Positions 1-7,850 are shown, counted from the stretch's first letter. The stretch: DNA of 64,000 bases from Poindextera sp035294785 (GCA_035294785.1 DATGKF010000091.1:1-64000); one strand, 5' to 3'. The notes: generated by a model from the sequence alone, not told the origin. Made by a program: numbers and translations.

Positions 1-34
1 GGATGGACTGATCTCGGGCCGCGCCTCGCGCCGT

Positions 35-211
35 ATTGGACCGCCAAGGACGCCAAGGTCGCCAAGGGCGCCAAAGGTGACCAAACAATCTCGTCATCCC
101 CGCTGAGCGCAGCGAATGCGGGTGGCCCGAACAAGTCGGGCCATGACGGGGCCGGAAGGGCCTGTGACGAGGTGGAACTCTTGGCGTCCTTGGCGAGCTT
201 GGCGGTCCAAT
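35..211. repeat. Long inverted-repeat intergenic element
   Basis: Positions 35-66 and 180-211 are reverse complements at 29 of 32 positions; each arm is built from CCAAGG/CGCCAAGG-like units. The 113-base spacer holds a second perfect palindrome, GGCCCGA at 124-130 and TCGGGCC at 136-142. No open frame in 1-222 looks coding. This resembles the structured repeats that sit between genes in Caulobacteraceae genomes. It lies just downstream of the minus-strand gene ending at 223, so it could end or stabilise that transcript. A folded-RNA role is inference; the pairing is seen directly. Confidence 0.7.
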
Positions 212-222
212 CGGACCTATCC

Positions 223-570
223 TCAGACCGGCGCGCGGCTGCCGCGGGCGGGGCGATTGGGGGCGCGGATGGTCATGTGGGCGTCGATCACATCGCCGGC
301 GGTGATGTTGGTCTTGCGGCGGACGGCGACCTTGAGCGGCAACAGGTAGGTTCCGTCCTTGGGGAAGAGGGCGGTGTAGAACGCGACGCCCCCGACCTCG
401 GCGTCGACAGGCACGCAGCCCCAGCCGTAGGTGGCGATCCTGGCGGCCTGGCGCACCGCCTCGGCCTGATCGGCGGGGATGGGCGCATAGAAGAAGGGCG
501 CCGGCCCGCGCCAGTAGATGACCTCGGCCTCGAAGCTGATCTCGAGCAGGGCGTCGCCGGCGGCGCTCAT
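223..570 (-). CDS. DUF1905 domain protein
   Basis: A 115-residue protein starting at an ATG that overlaps the acyl-CoA dehydrogenase stop by four bases (ATGA), so the two are probably translationally coupled. It begins MSAAGDALLEISFEAEVIYW and contains the segments YGWGCVPVDAEVGG and TALFPKDGTYLLPLKVAVR. These match DUF1905, a small beta-barrel domain of unknown function found alone or fused to YdeI/OmpD-associated modules. No signal peptide or membrane segment is visible, so it is probably cytosolic. A longer frame extends upstream of this ATG but lies inside the dehydrogenase and has shadow composition. The family assignment is fairly secure; the function is unknown. Confidence 0.85.
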   Translation of the reverse strand: MSAAGDALLEISFEAEVIYWRGPAPFFYAPIPADQAEAVRQAARIATYGWGCVPVDAEVGGVAFYTALFPKDGTYLLPLKVAVRRKTNITAGDVIDAHMTIRAPNRPARGSRAPV

Positions 571-1736
571 TTCGGGTCCGGCAGGCCGAGCACGCGCTTG
601 GAGACCACGTTCAAGTTGATCTCGGACGAGCCGCCTTCGATGGAGTTGGCCTTGGTCCGCAGCCAGCCGCGCACCTGCGTGAGTTCGTCGGGCGCAAAGC
701 CGTCGCCTTCCCACCCCAAGCCGTTCGCGCCCAGCGCCTCGACGATCAGCTCCGCCCGGTCCTGGGCGATCTTGGCGCCGGCGTACTTCATGATCGAGGC
801 GGCGTTGCTGGGACCCTGGTTGGACTTCGCCTCGTCGGCGGCGCGGGCGAGGGTCAGCTGGAAGGCCTGGCTTTCCATGCGGTGGTCGGCGAGGCGGGCG
901 CGGTAGTCGGCGTCGGCCAGCCGGCCGGCGTCATCGAGGCCGATGTACTGTTTGGCGTAGTCCTCGACCCCCATCGAAGAGGCCGGTCCGGTCAGCGAGC
1001 CGGCGCCGAGGCCGATGGAGATGTTGTCGCGCTCGAACTGAAGGAGACGCTTGGCGATGGTCCAGCCGCCGTTCAGCGGCCCGATCACGTCGTCCTTGGC
1101 GGCGCGCACGTCGGTGAAGAAAGTCTCGCAGAAGGGGCTGTCGCCGTTGATCAGCTTGATCGGCCGCGTCTCGACGCCCGGCTGCTTCATGTCGATCAAA
1201 AGGCAGCTGATGCCCTCGTGCTTCTTGGCGCTGAAATCGGTGCGCACCAGGCAGAAGCACCAGTCGGCGAGATTGGCGACCGAGGTCCAGATCTTCGAGC
1301 CGTTCACCAGCCAGTGGTCGCCCTTGTCCTCGCACTTGGTCTGCAGGGAGGCGAGGTCGGAGCCGGCGCCCGGCTCTGAATAGCCCTGGCACCATTCGTA
1401 TTCCCCGCGGGCGATGTGGGGCAGGTGGCGCGCCTTCTGTTCCGGCGTCCCGAGCTCGAGGATGGTCGGGCCGATGCTCATGATGCCGAGCCCGCCGATG
1501 GGGTTGTGGGCGCCGGCGCGCGCCATCTCTTCGGCGACGACCCGCGCTTCGGCGCGGCTTAAGCCTCCGCCGCCGTACTCGACCGGCCAGGTCGGCGCGC
1601 CCCAGCCCTTGGCGGCGACGGCCTCGCGCCAGCGCCGCGCGTTCGGCCCGCGCGCGCCGCCCTCCGGCAGGTTGGCCTCGATCCACGATCGGGCCTCAGC
1701 CCGAAACGCCTCAGCGTCGCCGCCGAAATCCGCCAT
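567..1736 (-). CDS. Acyl-CoA dehydrogenase
   Basis: A 389-residue flavoenzyme expected to oxidise an acyl-CoA to the 2-enoyl-CoA with FAD, passing electrons to ETF. The N-terminal helical domain is followed by the family signature QGYSEPGAGSDLAS at about residues 117-130 and NGSKIWTS at about 145-152. The C-terminal helical domain ends with the typical RTKANSIEGGSSEINLNVV region. Length is normal for the family. The start MADFGG is chosen because GGGAGGAG stands a few bases upstream; the longer open frame before it is not protein-like. The substrate cannot be read from sequence: these soluble homologues act on acyl chains, branched acids or steroid side chains. It overlaps a DUF1905 gene downstream. 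Confidence 0.93.
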   Translation of the reverse strand: MADFGGDAEAFRAEARSWIEANLPEGGARGPNARRWREAVAAKGWGAPTWPVEYGGGGLSRAEARVVAEEMARAGAHNPIGGLGIMSIGPTILELGTPEQKARHLPHIARGEYEWCQGYSEPGAGSDLASLQTKCEDKGDHWLVNGSKIWTSVANLADWCFCLVRTDFSAKKHEGISCLLIDMKQPGVETRPIKLINGDSPFCETFFTDVRAAKDDVIGPLNGGWTIAKRLLQFERDNISIGLGAGSLTGPASSMGVEDYAKQYIGLDDAGRLADADYRARLADHRMESQAFQLTLARAADEAKSNQGPSNAASIMKYAGAKIAQDRAELIVEALGANGLGWEGDGFAPDELTQVRGWLRTKANSIEGGSSEINLNVVSKRVLGLPDPK

Positions 1737-1815
1737 CGCAGCGCTCCTCCCAGGTCTTCGTTCGCGCGGGGGAGATTGCGCCCGTTGCCGCGACGGAGCG
1801 CAAGCGGAATGGCGT

Positions 1816-2664
1816 CTAGCCGTTGATCCACAGACCCGCGTAGAGCACCTGGCCGCCGACCTCGTAGCCGCTGACGTCGACCAGGCGCATGCCCTGCTGG
1901 GTGAGCGCATCGAACGCCGCCTGGAAGTCGGCGGTGTTGAGGTTGTGCCTGGCCTGCCAGGCGGGGAACGAGCCCTGGTCCCAGATGGCGGCGAAGTAGG
2001 CGACGGGGCCCACCGCATATCCGCTCACCATCCGCAGGTGATAGCCCTGGGCGACCGCGGCATCGAACGCCGCCTGATACTGGGGCGCGGTCATGCCGTG
2101 GCGCGAGATCCAGGCCGGACTGTTGGCGATCTGCTCGAAGATGGCGGCGAAGTAGGGGACGCCGGCGACGTTGTAGCCATTCACCCAGACCGGCCGGTAG
2201 CCCTGGGCCGTCAGCTGGTCGAAGACCTGCTGGAACTGCCCGCTGGTGAGGCCGCTGCGCGCCTGCCACGCCGGGCCGCCGCTCTGCGTCCAGAGGCCGG
2301 CGTAGAGCGGAACGCCGCCGGGCCCATAGCCGCTGACCTTGGTCAGCCGGTAGCCCTGCGCCCCCAGCTGGTCGAAGGTCTGCTGGAACTGGCCCGCGTT
2401 CATGTTGTGGTGGGCCACCCAGGCCGGCCCGCCGGTCTGGTTGAAGATCGCGGCGAAGGTCGCGTTTCCATCGACGTTGTAGCCGTCGACCAGCGCCAGC
2501 CGGTAGCCCTGGGCCGTCAGCTGATTGAACAGCGCCTGGTACTGGCCGGTGCTCAGGCCGCTGCGCGATTGCCAGGCGAACGGCGCGGCCAAGGCCGGCG
2601 ATGCGGTGACGGTCAGGGCGGCCGCCGAGGCCGTCAAAATCGCGGATCTGCGTGTGAAGCTCAT
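1816..2664 (-). CDS. Exported protein of five tandem ~49-residue repeats
   Basis: A 282-residue protein with an export signal (MSFTRRSAILTASAAA to about residue 26; the twin arginine suggests Tat or a Tat-like start). The rest is five consecutive units of 49-50 residues starting near residues 31, 81, 131, 181 and 231. Each carries W..R.(G/N)(L/M)....(F/Y)Q..F..L..QGYRL, then a GY..G...(F/Y)A(A/G)(I/L)(F/W) tail. This is the 'bacterial tandem repeat domain 1' pattern, also seen beside peptidase domains in polyglycine-hydrolase-like proteins. No catalytic domain is attached here, so it may be a binding module. It is monocistronic, with 240 bases to the divergent sigma-factor gene. Confidence 0.8.
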   Translation of the reverse strand: MSFTRRSAILTASAAALTVTASPALAAPFAWQSRSGLSTGQYQALFNQLTAQGYRLALVDGYNVDGNATFAAIFNQTGGPAWVAHHNMNAGQFQQTFDQLGAQGYRLTKVSGYGPGGVPLYAGLWTQSGGPAWQARSGLTSGQFQQVFDQLTAQGYRPVWVNGYNVAGVPYFAAIFEQIANSPAWISRHGMTAPQYQAAFDAAVAQGYHLRMVSGYAVGPVAYFAAIWDQGSFPAWQARHNLNTADFQAAFDALTQQGMRLVDVSGYEVGGQVLYAGLWING

Positions 2665-2904
2665 GGGTGGTCCCCCGTCTCGCGCTCGCTGACGCGCCTC
2701 CGGCCAGCCCCGCGCAGCGTCACAGTTGCAGGAAACACGCGAGGAGGGAATTCACGTCGCCTTGTAGGCGCCGGCGGCCGCGCTCGAAGATGAACGCCGC
2801 CCGAACGGCGCCGTGGCGTTTGGTTCAGCCGCTTCCGGGGACAAAGGGAATCTGGGGGTCGCGCGTAAGAGACGTGTGCGCGACGCGGAGGTTGGTCGAG
2901 TGCG

Positions 2905-3513
2905 GTGACGCCGGCGTCGTCAGAGCACCTTGTCGCTTCGGGGGATGCCGCGTCCTCCGATGACGACCTCATGGCGGCTGTCGCCCGGCGCGACGCGCAG
3001 GCCTTCCGCACGATCGTCGAGCGCCACTCACCGGCCCTCTACCGATACGCCTATCGGTTCATGGGCCAGGCGAACGAGGCCGAGGACGTGGTTCAGGACG
3101 TGTTCTTGAAGGTTTGGACCCGCGCCGGCGACTGGCGGCCCGACCGGGGCAGCCTCGGCGCCTGGCTGCGGCGCGTGACCACCAACCGCTGCATCGACAA
3201 GAAGCGCCGGCGGCGGCTGATCAGCGACATCGAGCCGCCCGAGGTGGTCGATGGGGCCTGCCTCGCCGACGACGCCGCGAACGCCAGCCGGCTCGCGCGC
3301 GTGGCGAGCGACGCGGTCGCCAGCCTGCCCGAGCGCCAGCGCGCGGCCATCATCCTGACCTACTACGAGGACCTCCCCAACGCCGCCGCGGCCGACGCGC
3401 TGAGCATGAAGCTGAAGGCGTTCGAGTCGCTGCTGGTGCGAGCCCGCAGCGCGCTCGCGACGCTGGTCGCCCGCGCCGGCGTCACGGCGGCCGACCTCGG
3501 GAGCGCCCCATGA
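2905..3513 (+). CDS. ECF-type RNA polymerase sigma factor
   Basis: A 202-residue group 4 sigma factor. Region 2 spans about residues 38-100 (core AEDVVQDVFLKVWTRAGDWR, then GAWLRRVTTNRCIDKKRRRR). Region 4 spans about 137-190 (SLPERQRAAIILTYYEDLPN and a helix-turn-helix ending LLVRARSAL). The GTG start is preceded by GGAGG at rather long spacing; an ATG at 2971 is an alternative. The stop overlaps the next gene as ATGA, the usual layout for a sigma factor and its regulator. It probably directs a small stress regulon; the signal is unknown. I could not find a convincing autoregulatory promoter in 2665-2904. Confidence 0.88.
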   Translation: MTPASSEHLVASGDAASSDDDLMAAVARRDAQAFRTIVERHSPALYRYAYRFMGQANEAEDVVQDVFLKVWTRAGDWRPDRGSLGAWLRRVTTNRCIDKKRRRRLISDIEPPEVVDGACLADDAANASRLARVASDAVASLPERQRAAIILTYYEDLPNAAAADALSMKLKAFESLLVRARSALATLVARAGVTAADLGSAP

Positions 3514-4400
3514 CGACGGAGCGCGTTCAGAAGATGACCGAGGCCGAGATCGCCCGTCTGCTCAGCCGGGCGCCGCCGCCGCCGCCGGCGGCGGACGACC
3601 TCGCCAGCCGCATCGTCGCCCGCGCGGTTCAGGCCCGCCGCGCGCCGAAGCTGACGGCGCGGCGCAGCCTCGGCCGGCTATGGCTGGCGCTGGCCGCGGC
3701 GGCGCTCGGCGGCGCCGTCGCCGCCGGGGCGGCGGCGCAGGCCGGCTACCTGGACCTGAGGCGCGTGGCCGAGTTGCCGGCGCAGATCCTGCACGCGCTC
3801 GGCCGGCCGCCGATGCGCGCGCGCCATGCCGACGCGAAGCCGGCGCGCATCCTCGTCAGTCATCCGGGGTCGCGCTTGACGCATGCGACCGTCGCTCCGC
3901 CGCTTGTGTCGGTCGCCGCCCCGCCGCCGCAATGGTCGGCTCACCCGCCGCGCCTGGCGGTGGCTCATCCGTTCCGGGCGGTCGGTCCGCACATCGCCGT
4001 CTCCCACCCCGCCGGCCGGCCGCACCTGCGGCTGGATCGCCAGCCCGGGCCAACCCGGCGTCTGCGGGAGATCGAACACGTGGCCGAGCGGCCGGCGCCG
4101 CTTTCAAACGTCGCCGCCGCGCCGGCGCCGGTGCGGCCGATGGCGGAGCGGGAGCCTGGGCCGGCCGAACGGGACGTCGATCGGGCGGTGGACCGGAGGA
4201 ATGTCGACCGGGTCTCGGATCGCCGGGACGTCGACCGTGTGGCGGATCGTCGGGATGTGGATTTGGAGGCGCGGCCCCGCTGGGGGCCATTCGCCGGGGA
4301 GCGGCGCTTCGCGCCCGATCGCCCCTGGCGTCGGCGGCTGGCCGACAATGCGCGCCGGCCGTTCAAACCCAACGGACCTCATCCTCGGCGCCGCTGGTGA
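3510..4400 (+). CDS. Probable membrane partner (anti-sigma candidate) of the ECF factor
   Basis: A 296-residue protein translationally coupled to the sigma gene (ATGA overlap). An N-terminal region of about 55 residues precedes one hydrophobic segment at about 59-83 (LWLALAAAALGGAVAAGAAA). The long C-terminal part is rich in Pro, Arg, Ala and His and low in complexity, with an Arg/Asp repeat (DRAVDRRNVDRVSDRRDVDR) near residues 228-250. A short cytoplasmic N-terminus plus a single membrane span plus a periplasmic tail is the layout of many anti-sigma factors, and the position supports that. However, no zinc-binding anti-sigma motif (HxxxCxxC) is present, so the role is inferred from context only. 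Confidence 0.6.
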   Translation: MTTERVQKMTEAEIARLLSRAPPPPPAADDLASRIVARAVQARRAPKLTARRSLGRLWLALAAAALGGAVAAGAAAQAGYLDLRRVAELPAQILHALGRPPMRARHADAKPARILVSHPGSRLTHATVAPPLVSVAAPPPQWSAHPPRLAVAHPFRAVGPHIAVSHPAGRPHLRLDRQPGPTRRLREIEHVAERPAPLSNVAAAPAPVRPMAEREPGPAERDVDRAVDRRNVDRVSDRRDVDRVADRRDVDLEARPRWGPFAGERRFAPDRPWRRRLADNARRPFKPNGPHPRRRW

Positions 4401-4408
4401 AGACGGCG

Positions 4409-4441
4409 CCGGCCCCTTCCGGAGGGCGCGGAAGGGGCCGG
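4409..4441. terminator. Bidirectional hairpin between convergent genes
   Basis: A perfect 12-base-pair stem, CCGGCCCCTTCC at 4409-4420 and GGAAGGGGCCGG at 4430-4441, with a 9-base loop. It lies between the convergent genes ending at 4400 and 4455. No U-tract follows on either strand, so termination could be weak or Rho-assisted. Confidence 0.6.
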
Positions 4442-4454
4442 GCGCAAAGGGCGG

Positions 4455-4787
4455 CTAGCGCCGCTCGTCGTAGATCTGCTCGCTGACGGCGTTTTCCTGC
4501 TGGTTCAGCGAGCGCTGGTCGGCGCGCGTGATGTGGCCGTTGTCGAACCGGGCCATGTTGCGCTCTTCGAGGCGGATGGAGTGGTCCTCGCGCGCGATGC
4601 CGCGCGCCTCGGCGCGGGTCAGCTGCCCATCGTGCAGGCCCGCCTGGATGCGGTCGTGCTGGTTCTCGAGCCGGGCGTTCACCTCTGCGCGGCGCGGATG
4701 GTGCGCGCCCCAGCCGCCGGCCTGCGCGGCGCTGGCCGTGGCGCAGACGACAGCGACGAGCGCCACGGTCTTGACGATCTTCGACAT
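4455..4787 (-). CDS. Small exported EF-hand-like protein
   Basis: A 110-residue protein with a clear Sec signal peptide (MSKIVKTVALVAVVCATASA, cleavage near AQA-GG). The mature part is short, charged and helical, with two similar segments, HDGQLTRAEARGIAREDHSI and FDNGHITRADQRSLNQQENA. Their D-G/N-G-x-(L/I)-T core resembles a half EF-hand loop, so calcium or metal binding is possible but unproven. The start follows AGGAG at good spacing. It belongs to a widespread group of uncharacterised small periplasmic proteins. The gene stands alone between a convergent anti-sigma candidate and a divergent DUF1003 gene. Confidence 0.75.
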   Translation of the reverse strand: MSKIVKTVALVAVVCATASAAQAGGWGAHHPRRAEVNARLENQHDRIQAGLHDGQLTRAEARGIAREDHSIRLEERNMARFDNGHITRADQRSLNQQENAVSEQIYDERR

Positions 4788-4997
4788 GCTTCAACTCCTG
4801 TTGGGCGCCGCACCGACGGTGCAGCGCTTGTCTGCCCCAGACGCCTTACGCGCGGGATCGGCGTCGCCCTTCGAGGACGCCGATGGGGTTGGAGGCGGCG
4901 CCTGGCGTTGGCCGCGCTGCCCCGGCGGAAAGGCCGAGCGACTGGGCGTTTGATCGGCTATCCAAGCGGTCGGGCAGACACGCGAAGGGGCCTAGCG

Positions 4998-5486
4998 ATG
5001 ACTGAAGCTCATGTTCCGCATCCGCACATTGCGCGCCGCAAGGCGCAAGGCGTTGCGCTGACCAGCGACGAGCACGTCGGGTTCAACGGCTGGCTTGCGG
5101 CCCTCATCACGAAGGGCTTCGGCTCGATGTGGGCGTTTTATGTTCTGGTCTTGTGGATGTTCGCCTGGATGTTCCTGGCGACCGCCGGCTTCTGGATCTT
5201 TCAGTACGACAAGTACCCGTTCACCTTCCTTCTCTTCCTGTCGAACCTCGTTCAGCTCTGGGCGCTTCCGGTCCTCGCCGTTGGCCAGCAGGTTCTCTCG
5301 CGAGCCTCGGACAAGCAGGCGCTGCAGACCTTTCGGGACGCCGAAGCGGTGCTGGAGCTGACCGACCACATTCACGGGCTCGTTCAGGCCAACAACAAGC
5401 TGACCGACGAGATTCACGGCCTCGTCCAAGTCAACAACAGGCTGACCGACGAGATCCACCGCGCGGTCGCCGGGGCGAAGGCCTAG
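4998..5486 (+). CDS. DUF1003 membrane protein with a 14-residue C-terminal repeat
   Basis: A 162-residue inner-membrane protein. The DUF1003 core has two transmembrane helices (about 44-64, around MWAFYVLVLWMFAWMFL, and about 75-97) joined by a short loop with YDKYPF, which is characteristic. After a helix containing RASDKQALQTFRDAEAVLEL come three copies of a 14-residue unit, LT(D/E)(H/E)IHGLVQ.NN(K/R), the last degenerate, predicting a coiled coil. AAGGGG precedes the ATG. Its stop TAG overlaps the stop of the convergent gene. The function of the family is unknown. Confidence 0.85.
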   Translation: MTEAHVPHPHIARRKAQGVALTSDEHVGFNGWLAALITKGFGSMWAFYVLVLWMFAWMFLATAGFWIFQYDKYPFTFLLFLSNLVQLWALPVLAVGQQVLSRASDKQALQTFRDAEAVLELTDHIHGLVQANNKLTDEIHGLVQVNNRLTDEIHRAVAGAKA

Positions 5487-5941
5487 GGCTGCGAAGTCGC
5501 CAGACGAAGCAGCGGCGCCGCCGCAGGGCCGGCGGCCGGGCAGGCGGCCAGGACCGGTCCCGAGCGTCTCAGCGCTTGCGCCAACGGCCGCCCCTCGATC
5601 GTGCAGTCGCCGGCCCCGTCTGGGCCGATGACGCAGGTCGCGGTCTTGCCGAACGAGGCGGTCATCAGCGCCGCCTGGGTCAGGTCGCGACGCTTTAGGT
5701 CGATCGGAACCCAGGTCGACGGCGAAGCGCCGGTCGCGATGCAAAGCCGCGATCCGCTCTCGACGTGCAGAACCGGCCCGTGAACGGCAGCGCCCGGACG
5801 CGGCTGAGCGCCCTGGCAGATGCTCGCGGCGTCGGCGGGGGCGGCGCTCGCGGCGAGGGCCGCGGCCGGCGCGATCTGCAGCACGAGGCTGGCGAGCGCG
5901 GCGGCGCCGAGGCCGGCCTTTCGGTCTGGGCTGAGACTCAT
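5483..5941 (-). CDS. Exported small protein, possible nuclease-like (OB) fold
   Basis: A 152-residue protein. MSLSPDRKAGLGAAALASLV begins a signal peptide running to an Ala-rich cleavage region near residues 30-40. The mature part has four cysteines (ICQG, RLCIATG, TATCVIG, GDCTIEG) and the segment GAAVHGPVLHVESGSRLCIA followed by STWVPIDL. That order resembles the first strands of thermonuclease-like (SNase) domains, where 'DGDTLC' is usual; here the acidic active-site residues are missing, so catalysis is doubtful. The start is set at the ATG at 5941, because the longer frame upstream crosses a general-stress promoter at 6024-6048. It is probably induced in the general stress response. Confidence 0.7.
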   Translation of the reverse strand: MSLSPDRKAGLGAAALASLVLQIAPAAALAASAAPADAASICQGAQPRPGAAVHGPVLHVESGSRLCIATGASPSTWVPIDLKRRDLTQAALMTASFGKTATCVIGPDGAGDCTIEGRPLAQALRRSGPVLAACPAAGPAAAPLLRLATSQP

Positions 5942-6023
5942 CGCGCCTTCCCTTGCCTGCGATTCCCAAGGACTCGCTCGGTTCGTGGGTGGCTGAGTGC
6001 AGGCCAGACCCCCGTGCACGACG

Positions 6024-6048
6024 AACGCTCAGGTTCCGGAACTGTTCC
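6024..6048 (-). promoter_or_regulatory. General-stress (EcfG/SigT-type) promoter
   Basis: On the minus strand the sequence reads GGAAC, 16 bases, CGTT, an exact match to the alphaproteobacterial EcfG consensus (GGAAC-N16/17-CGTT). The -35 is at 6044-6048 and the -10 at 6024-6027. Transcription would begin roughly 75 bases upstream of the ATG at 5941. The spacer contains a second GGAAC and a TTCCGGAA palindrome, shared with the site at 7826-7850. Confidence 0.75.
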
Positions 6049-6099
6049 GCGATGCCAGCGTCCGTCTCGCGGTCGCCGACGGGCGGGTGCGAGCAACGA

Positions 6100-7740
6100 T
6101 CAAGCGGCCGGGTAGGTAAGGTGGGCGTCGTTCGGCCAGAGGAAGTTTGTGTAGGTCACGGTCACGCTGAAATCGAGGGCCGTCACCTGATGCCACCAGC
6201 CGACCGGCATGAAGACGATCTCGCCGGGCGCCAACTCCAACTCATAGACGTGAGCGCCGTTCAGACGGTCATACCGGGCGCCGTCGTGCGCCACGGCGTC
6301 GAGGTCGGCGATCTCGCTGAAGGTGTGGCGATGATTGTAAAGCCGGCCGGCCTGCGCCGCCGGCACGATCTTCAGCCGCTTTCGTCCGCGAACCTGAGCG
6401 ATCAGATTGTTGGTCAGGTCGTGATGCAGAGAGGTCAGCGTGCCCGCCGGCCCGATCCACATCATGCCCGCGCTGCTTCGGTCGAGGAACCTGTCGAGGT
6501 GACCAAGGTCAGCGTCGAGGGCGGCCAGGGCCTTGGCGTTTCCGGCCCAGTTGTAAGCGGTCATGTAGGCGTCGTTGCCGGCGCCGTCGCCCTCGATCAT
6601 CGCGATGAAGGCGTCAAAGGGGGCGCGACGTCGATGGCGCTCCTTGTCTTCCTCGAATCGCGGATTGGCCGCGCGACCGCCCTGGTACTCGATCTCTTGC
6701 GCGCCGACCGTTTTGGCCAGGTAGTCGGGGGTCCACAACGCCAGCGCCGGCCATCCCGCCATCTCGCCCGTCAGGATGACCGGACGGTTGGCGACGTAGT
6801 AGCGCTCGAGGAACTCGTCGCCGCTGAGATTTGCCCGCCGCTCGATGACGGCGCCGAGGGGCGTCAGCTGTCGCTGCCGCTCGATCGTCTCCAGCAGCCA
6901 CTCGCGTTTGCGAAGCGCTAGCGTGGCGCTCGAGTCCGCGTCGGGCGGCGTCAAGGCGCGCTCGGGCGGGTCATCGGCCGGCGGCGCCGGAAGGCCCTCC
7001 ATGCCCCCGCGATCGAAGGGTTTCACCCTGACCTTGGTCTGGTGGTCCGCGGCGATCGCTGTCCCCGCGGCGTCGACGCCCCGGTAGTAGTGCTTCTGCC
7101 ACTTGTCGGCCGGCGCAACGGGCGGACGAGCCTGCATTTCAAGGTGGAAGGCGTCGCGCGATCGGCTCCACGCCTGGAACCGGCGCATGAGGTCCGGATC
7201 CTCGCCGAGGGCCCGGAACACCGGCTCGAACGTCTCGATCAGTCCGCGCTTCACCGGAAAGAAGAAACCGATCGGCTCGCCGGCCTCGAAGCGCACCCAC
7301 GCATCCGGCCTGGTGAAGCGCCAGTTCATCGTGAAGGTGAAGGGCGACCAGTCCGTCTCGATGATGCCGCTGAGGGGCTGTATGGCGTCCTTCTGCCGGT
7401 TCGGCGAACCGCCGATCCAGAGGTTCCAGCCCGGCGGGGTTCGGAAGATGCCCTGGATGTGGAAGGTCAGAACGCCCTGACCGAAGAGAGAGACGGGCGC
7501 GTGCTCGGCGGCCGCGCCGTCGGCGCAACGGATGTCCACGCCTTCGGCGCCGGTCGCGCCGTTCCACCGCGCGTCAAAGCCGCAGGGACTGAGGACCTCC
7601 CAGCCATGGGCGTTCGCGATGTTGAGCGGCAGGCAGCGGCGGGCGAACGACTCTGGGCTGGCGTCCATCCAGGCTCGCGTCGCCGGCGCCGGCCGGATCA
7701 GCGGCGCCCAGCCCGGGTGCAGGTAGCAGATCAGGTCCAT
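6100..7740 (-). CDS. DUF6065 - JmjC/cupin-like hydroxylase fusion protein
   Basis: A 546-residue two-domain protein. Residues 1 to about 230 match DUF6065 (opening MDLICYLHPGWAPLIRPAPA, then CLPLNIANAHGWEVLSP and GWNLWIGGSPNRQKD). After a linker of about 50 residues, residues 290-546 form a cupin_8/JmjC-like domain of Fe(II)/2-oxoglutarate hydroxylases: NRPVILTGEMAGWPAL, the metal motif HHD in TSLHHDLTNNLIAQ, and the distal metal histidine in MPVGWWHQVTAL. Cupin_8 enzymes hydroxylate proteins, peptides or small molecules; the target here is unknown. The ATG at 7740 is preferred to an upstream TTG because DUF6065 proteins start this way. It is transcribed from a general-stress promoter at 7826-7850. 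Confidence 0.85.
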   Translation of the reverse strand: MDLICYLHPGWAPLIRPAPATRAWMDASPESFARRCLPLNIANAHGWEVLSPCGFDARWNGATGAEGVDIRCADGAAAEHAPVSLFGQGVLTFHIQGIFRTPPGWNLWIGGSPNRQKDAIQPLSGIIETDWSPFTFTMNWRFTRPDAWVRFEAGEPIGFFFPVKRGLIETFEPVFRALGEDPDLMRRFQAWSRSRDAFHLEMQARPPVAPADKWQKHYYRGVDAAGTAIAADHQTKVRVKPFDRGGMEGLPAPPADDPPERALTPPDADSSATLALRKREWLLETIERQRQLTPLGAVIERRANLSGDEFLERYYVANRPVILTGEMAGWPALALWTPDYLAKTVGAQEIEYQGGRAANPRFEEDKERHRRRAPFDAFIAMIEGDGAGNDAYMTAYNWAGNAKALAALDADLGHLDRFLDRSSAGMMWIGPAGTLTSLHHDLTNNLIAQVRGRKRLKIVPAAQAGRLYNHRHTFSEIADLDAVAHDGARYDRLNGAHVYELELAPGEIVFMPVGWWHQVTALDFSVTVTYTNFLWPNDAHLTYPAA

Positions 7741-7825
7741 CGGTCGTGTCCGCCGGCGGAGGGGTTCGCGCCAGTTCAAGCCACGCGACGCCTTTGACTG
7801 CAGGCGAAACCCCCGTCCGCGTCGG

Positions 7826-7850
7826 AACGCGCAAGTTCCGGAATTGTTCC
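7826..7850 (-). promoter_or_regulatory. General-stress (EcfG/SigT-type) promoter
   Basis: Minus-strand GGAAC (7846-7850), 16 bases, CGTT (7826-7829). The block from the -35 to the -10 is almost identical to the promoter at 6024-6048, including the internal TTCCGGAAC. It would give a 5' leader of about 75-80 bases for the DUF6065-cupin gene starting at 7740. Confidence 0.75.

Noticed and set aside
172..906. Long plus-strand reading frame opposite the DUF1905/acyl-CoA dehydrogenase genes
   Set aside because: High-GC shadow of recognised genes, with no family resemblance; similar shadows lie opposite most genes here.
4930..4960. GGAAA-N15-CGTT upstream of the DUF1003 gene as a general-stress promoter
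   Set aside because: Both the -35 and the spacing deviate from GGAAC-N16/17.
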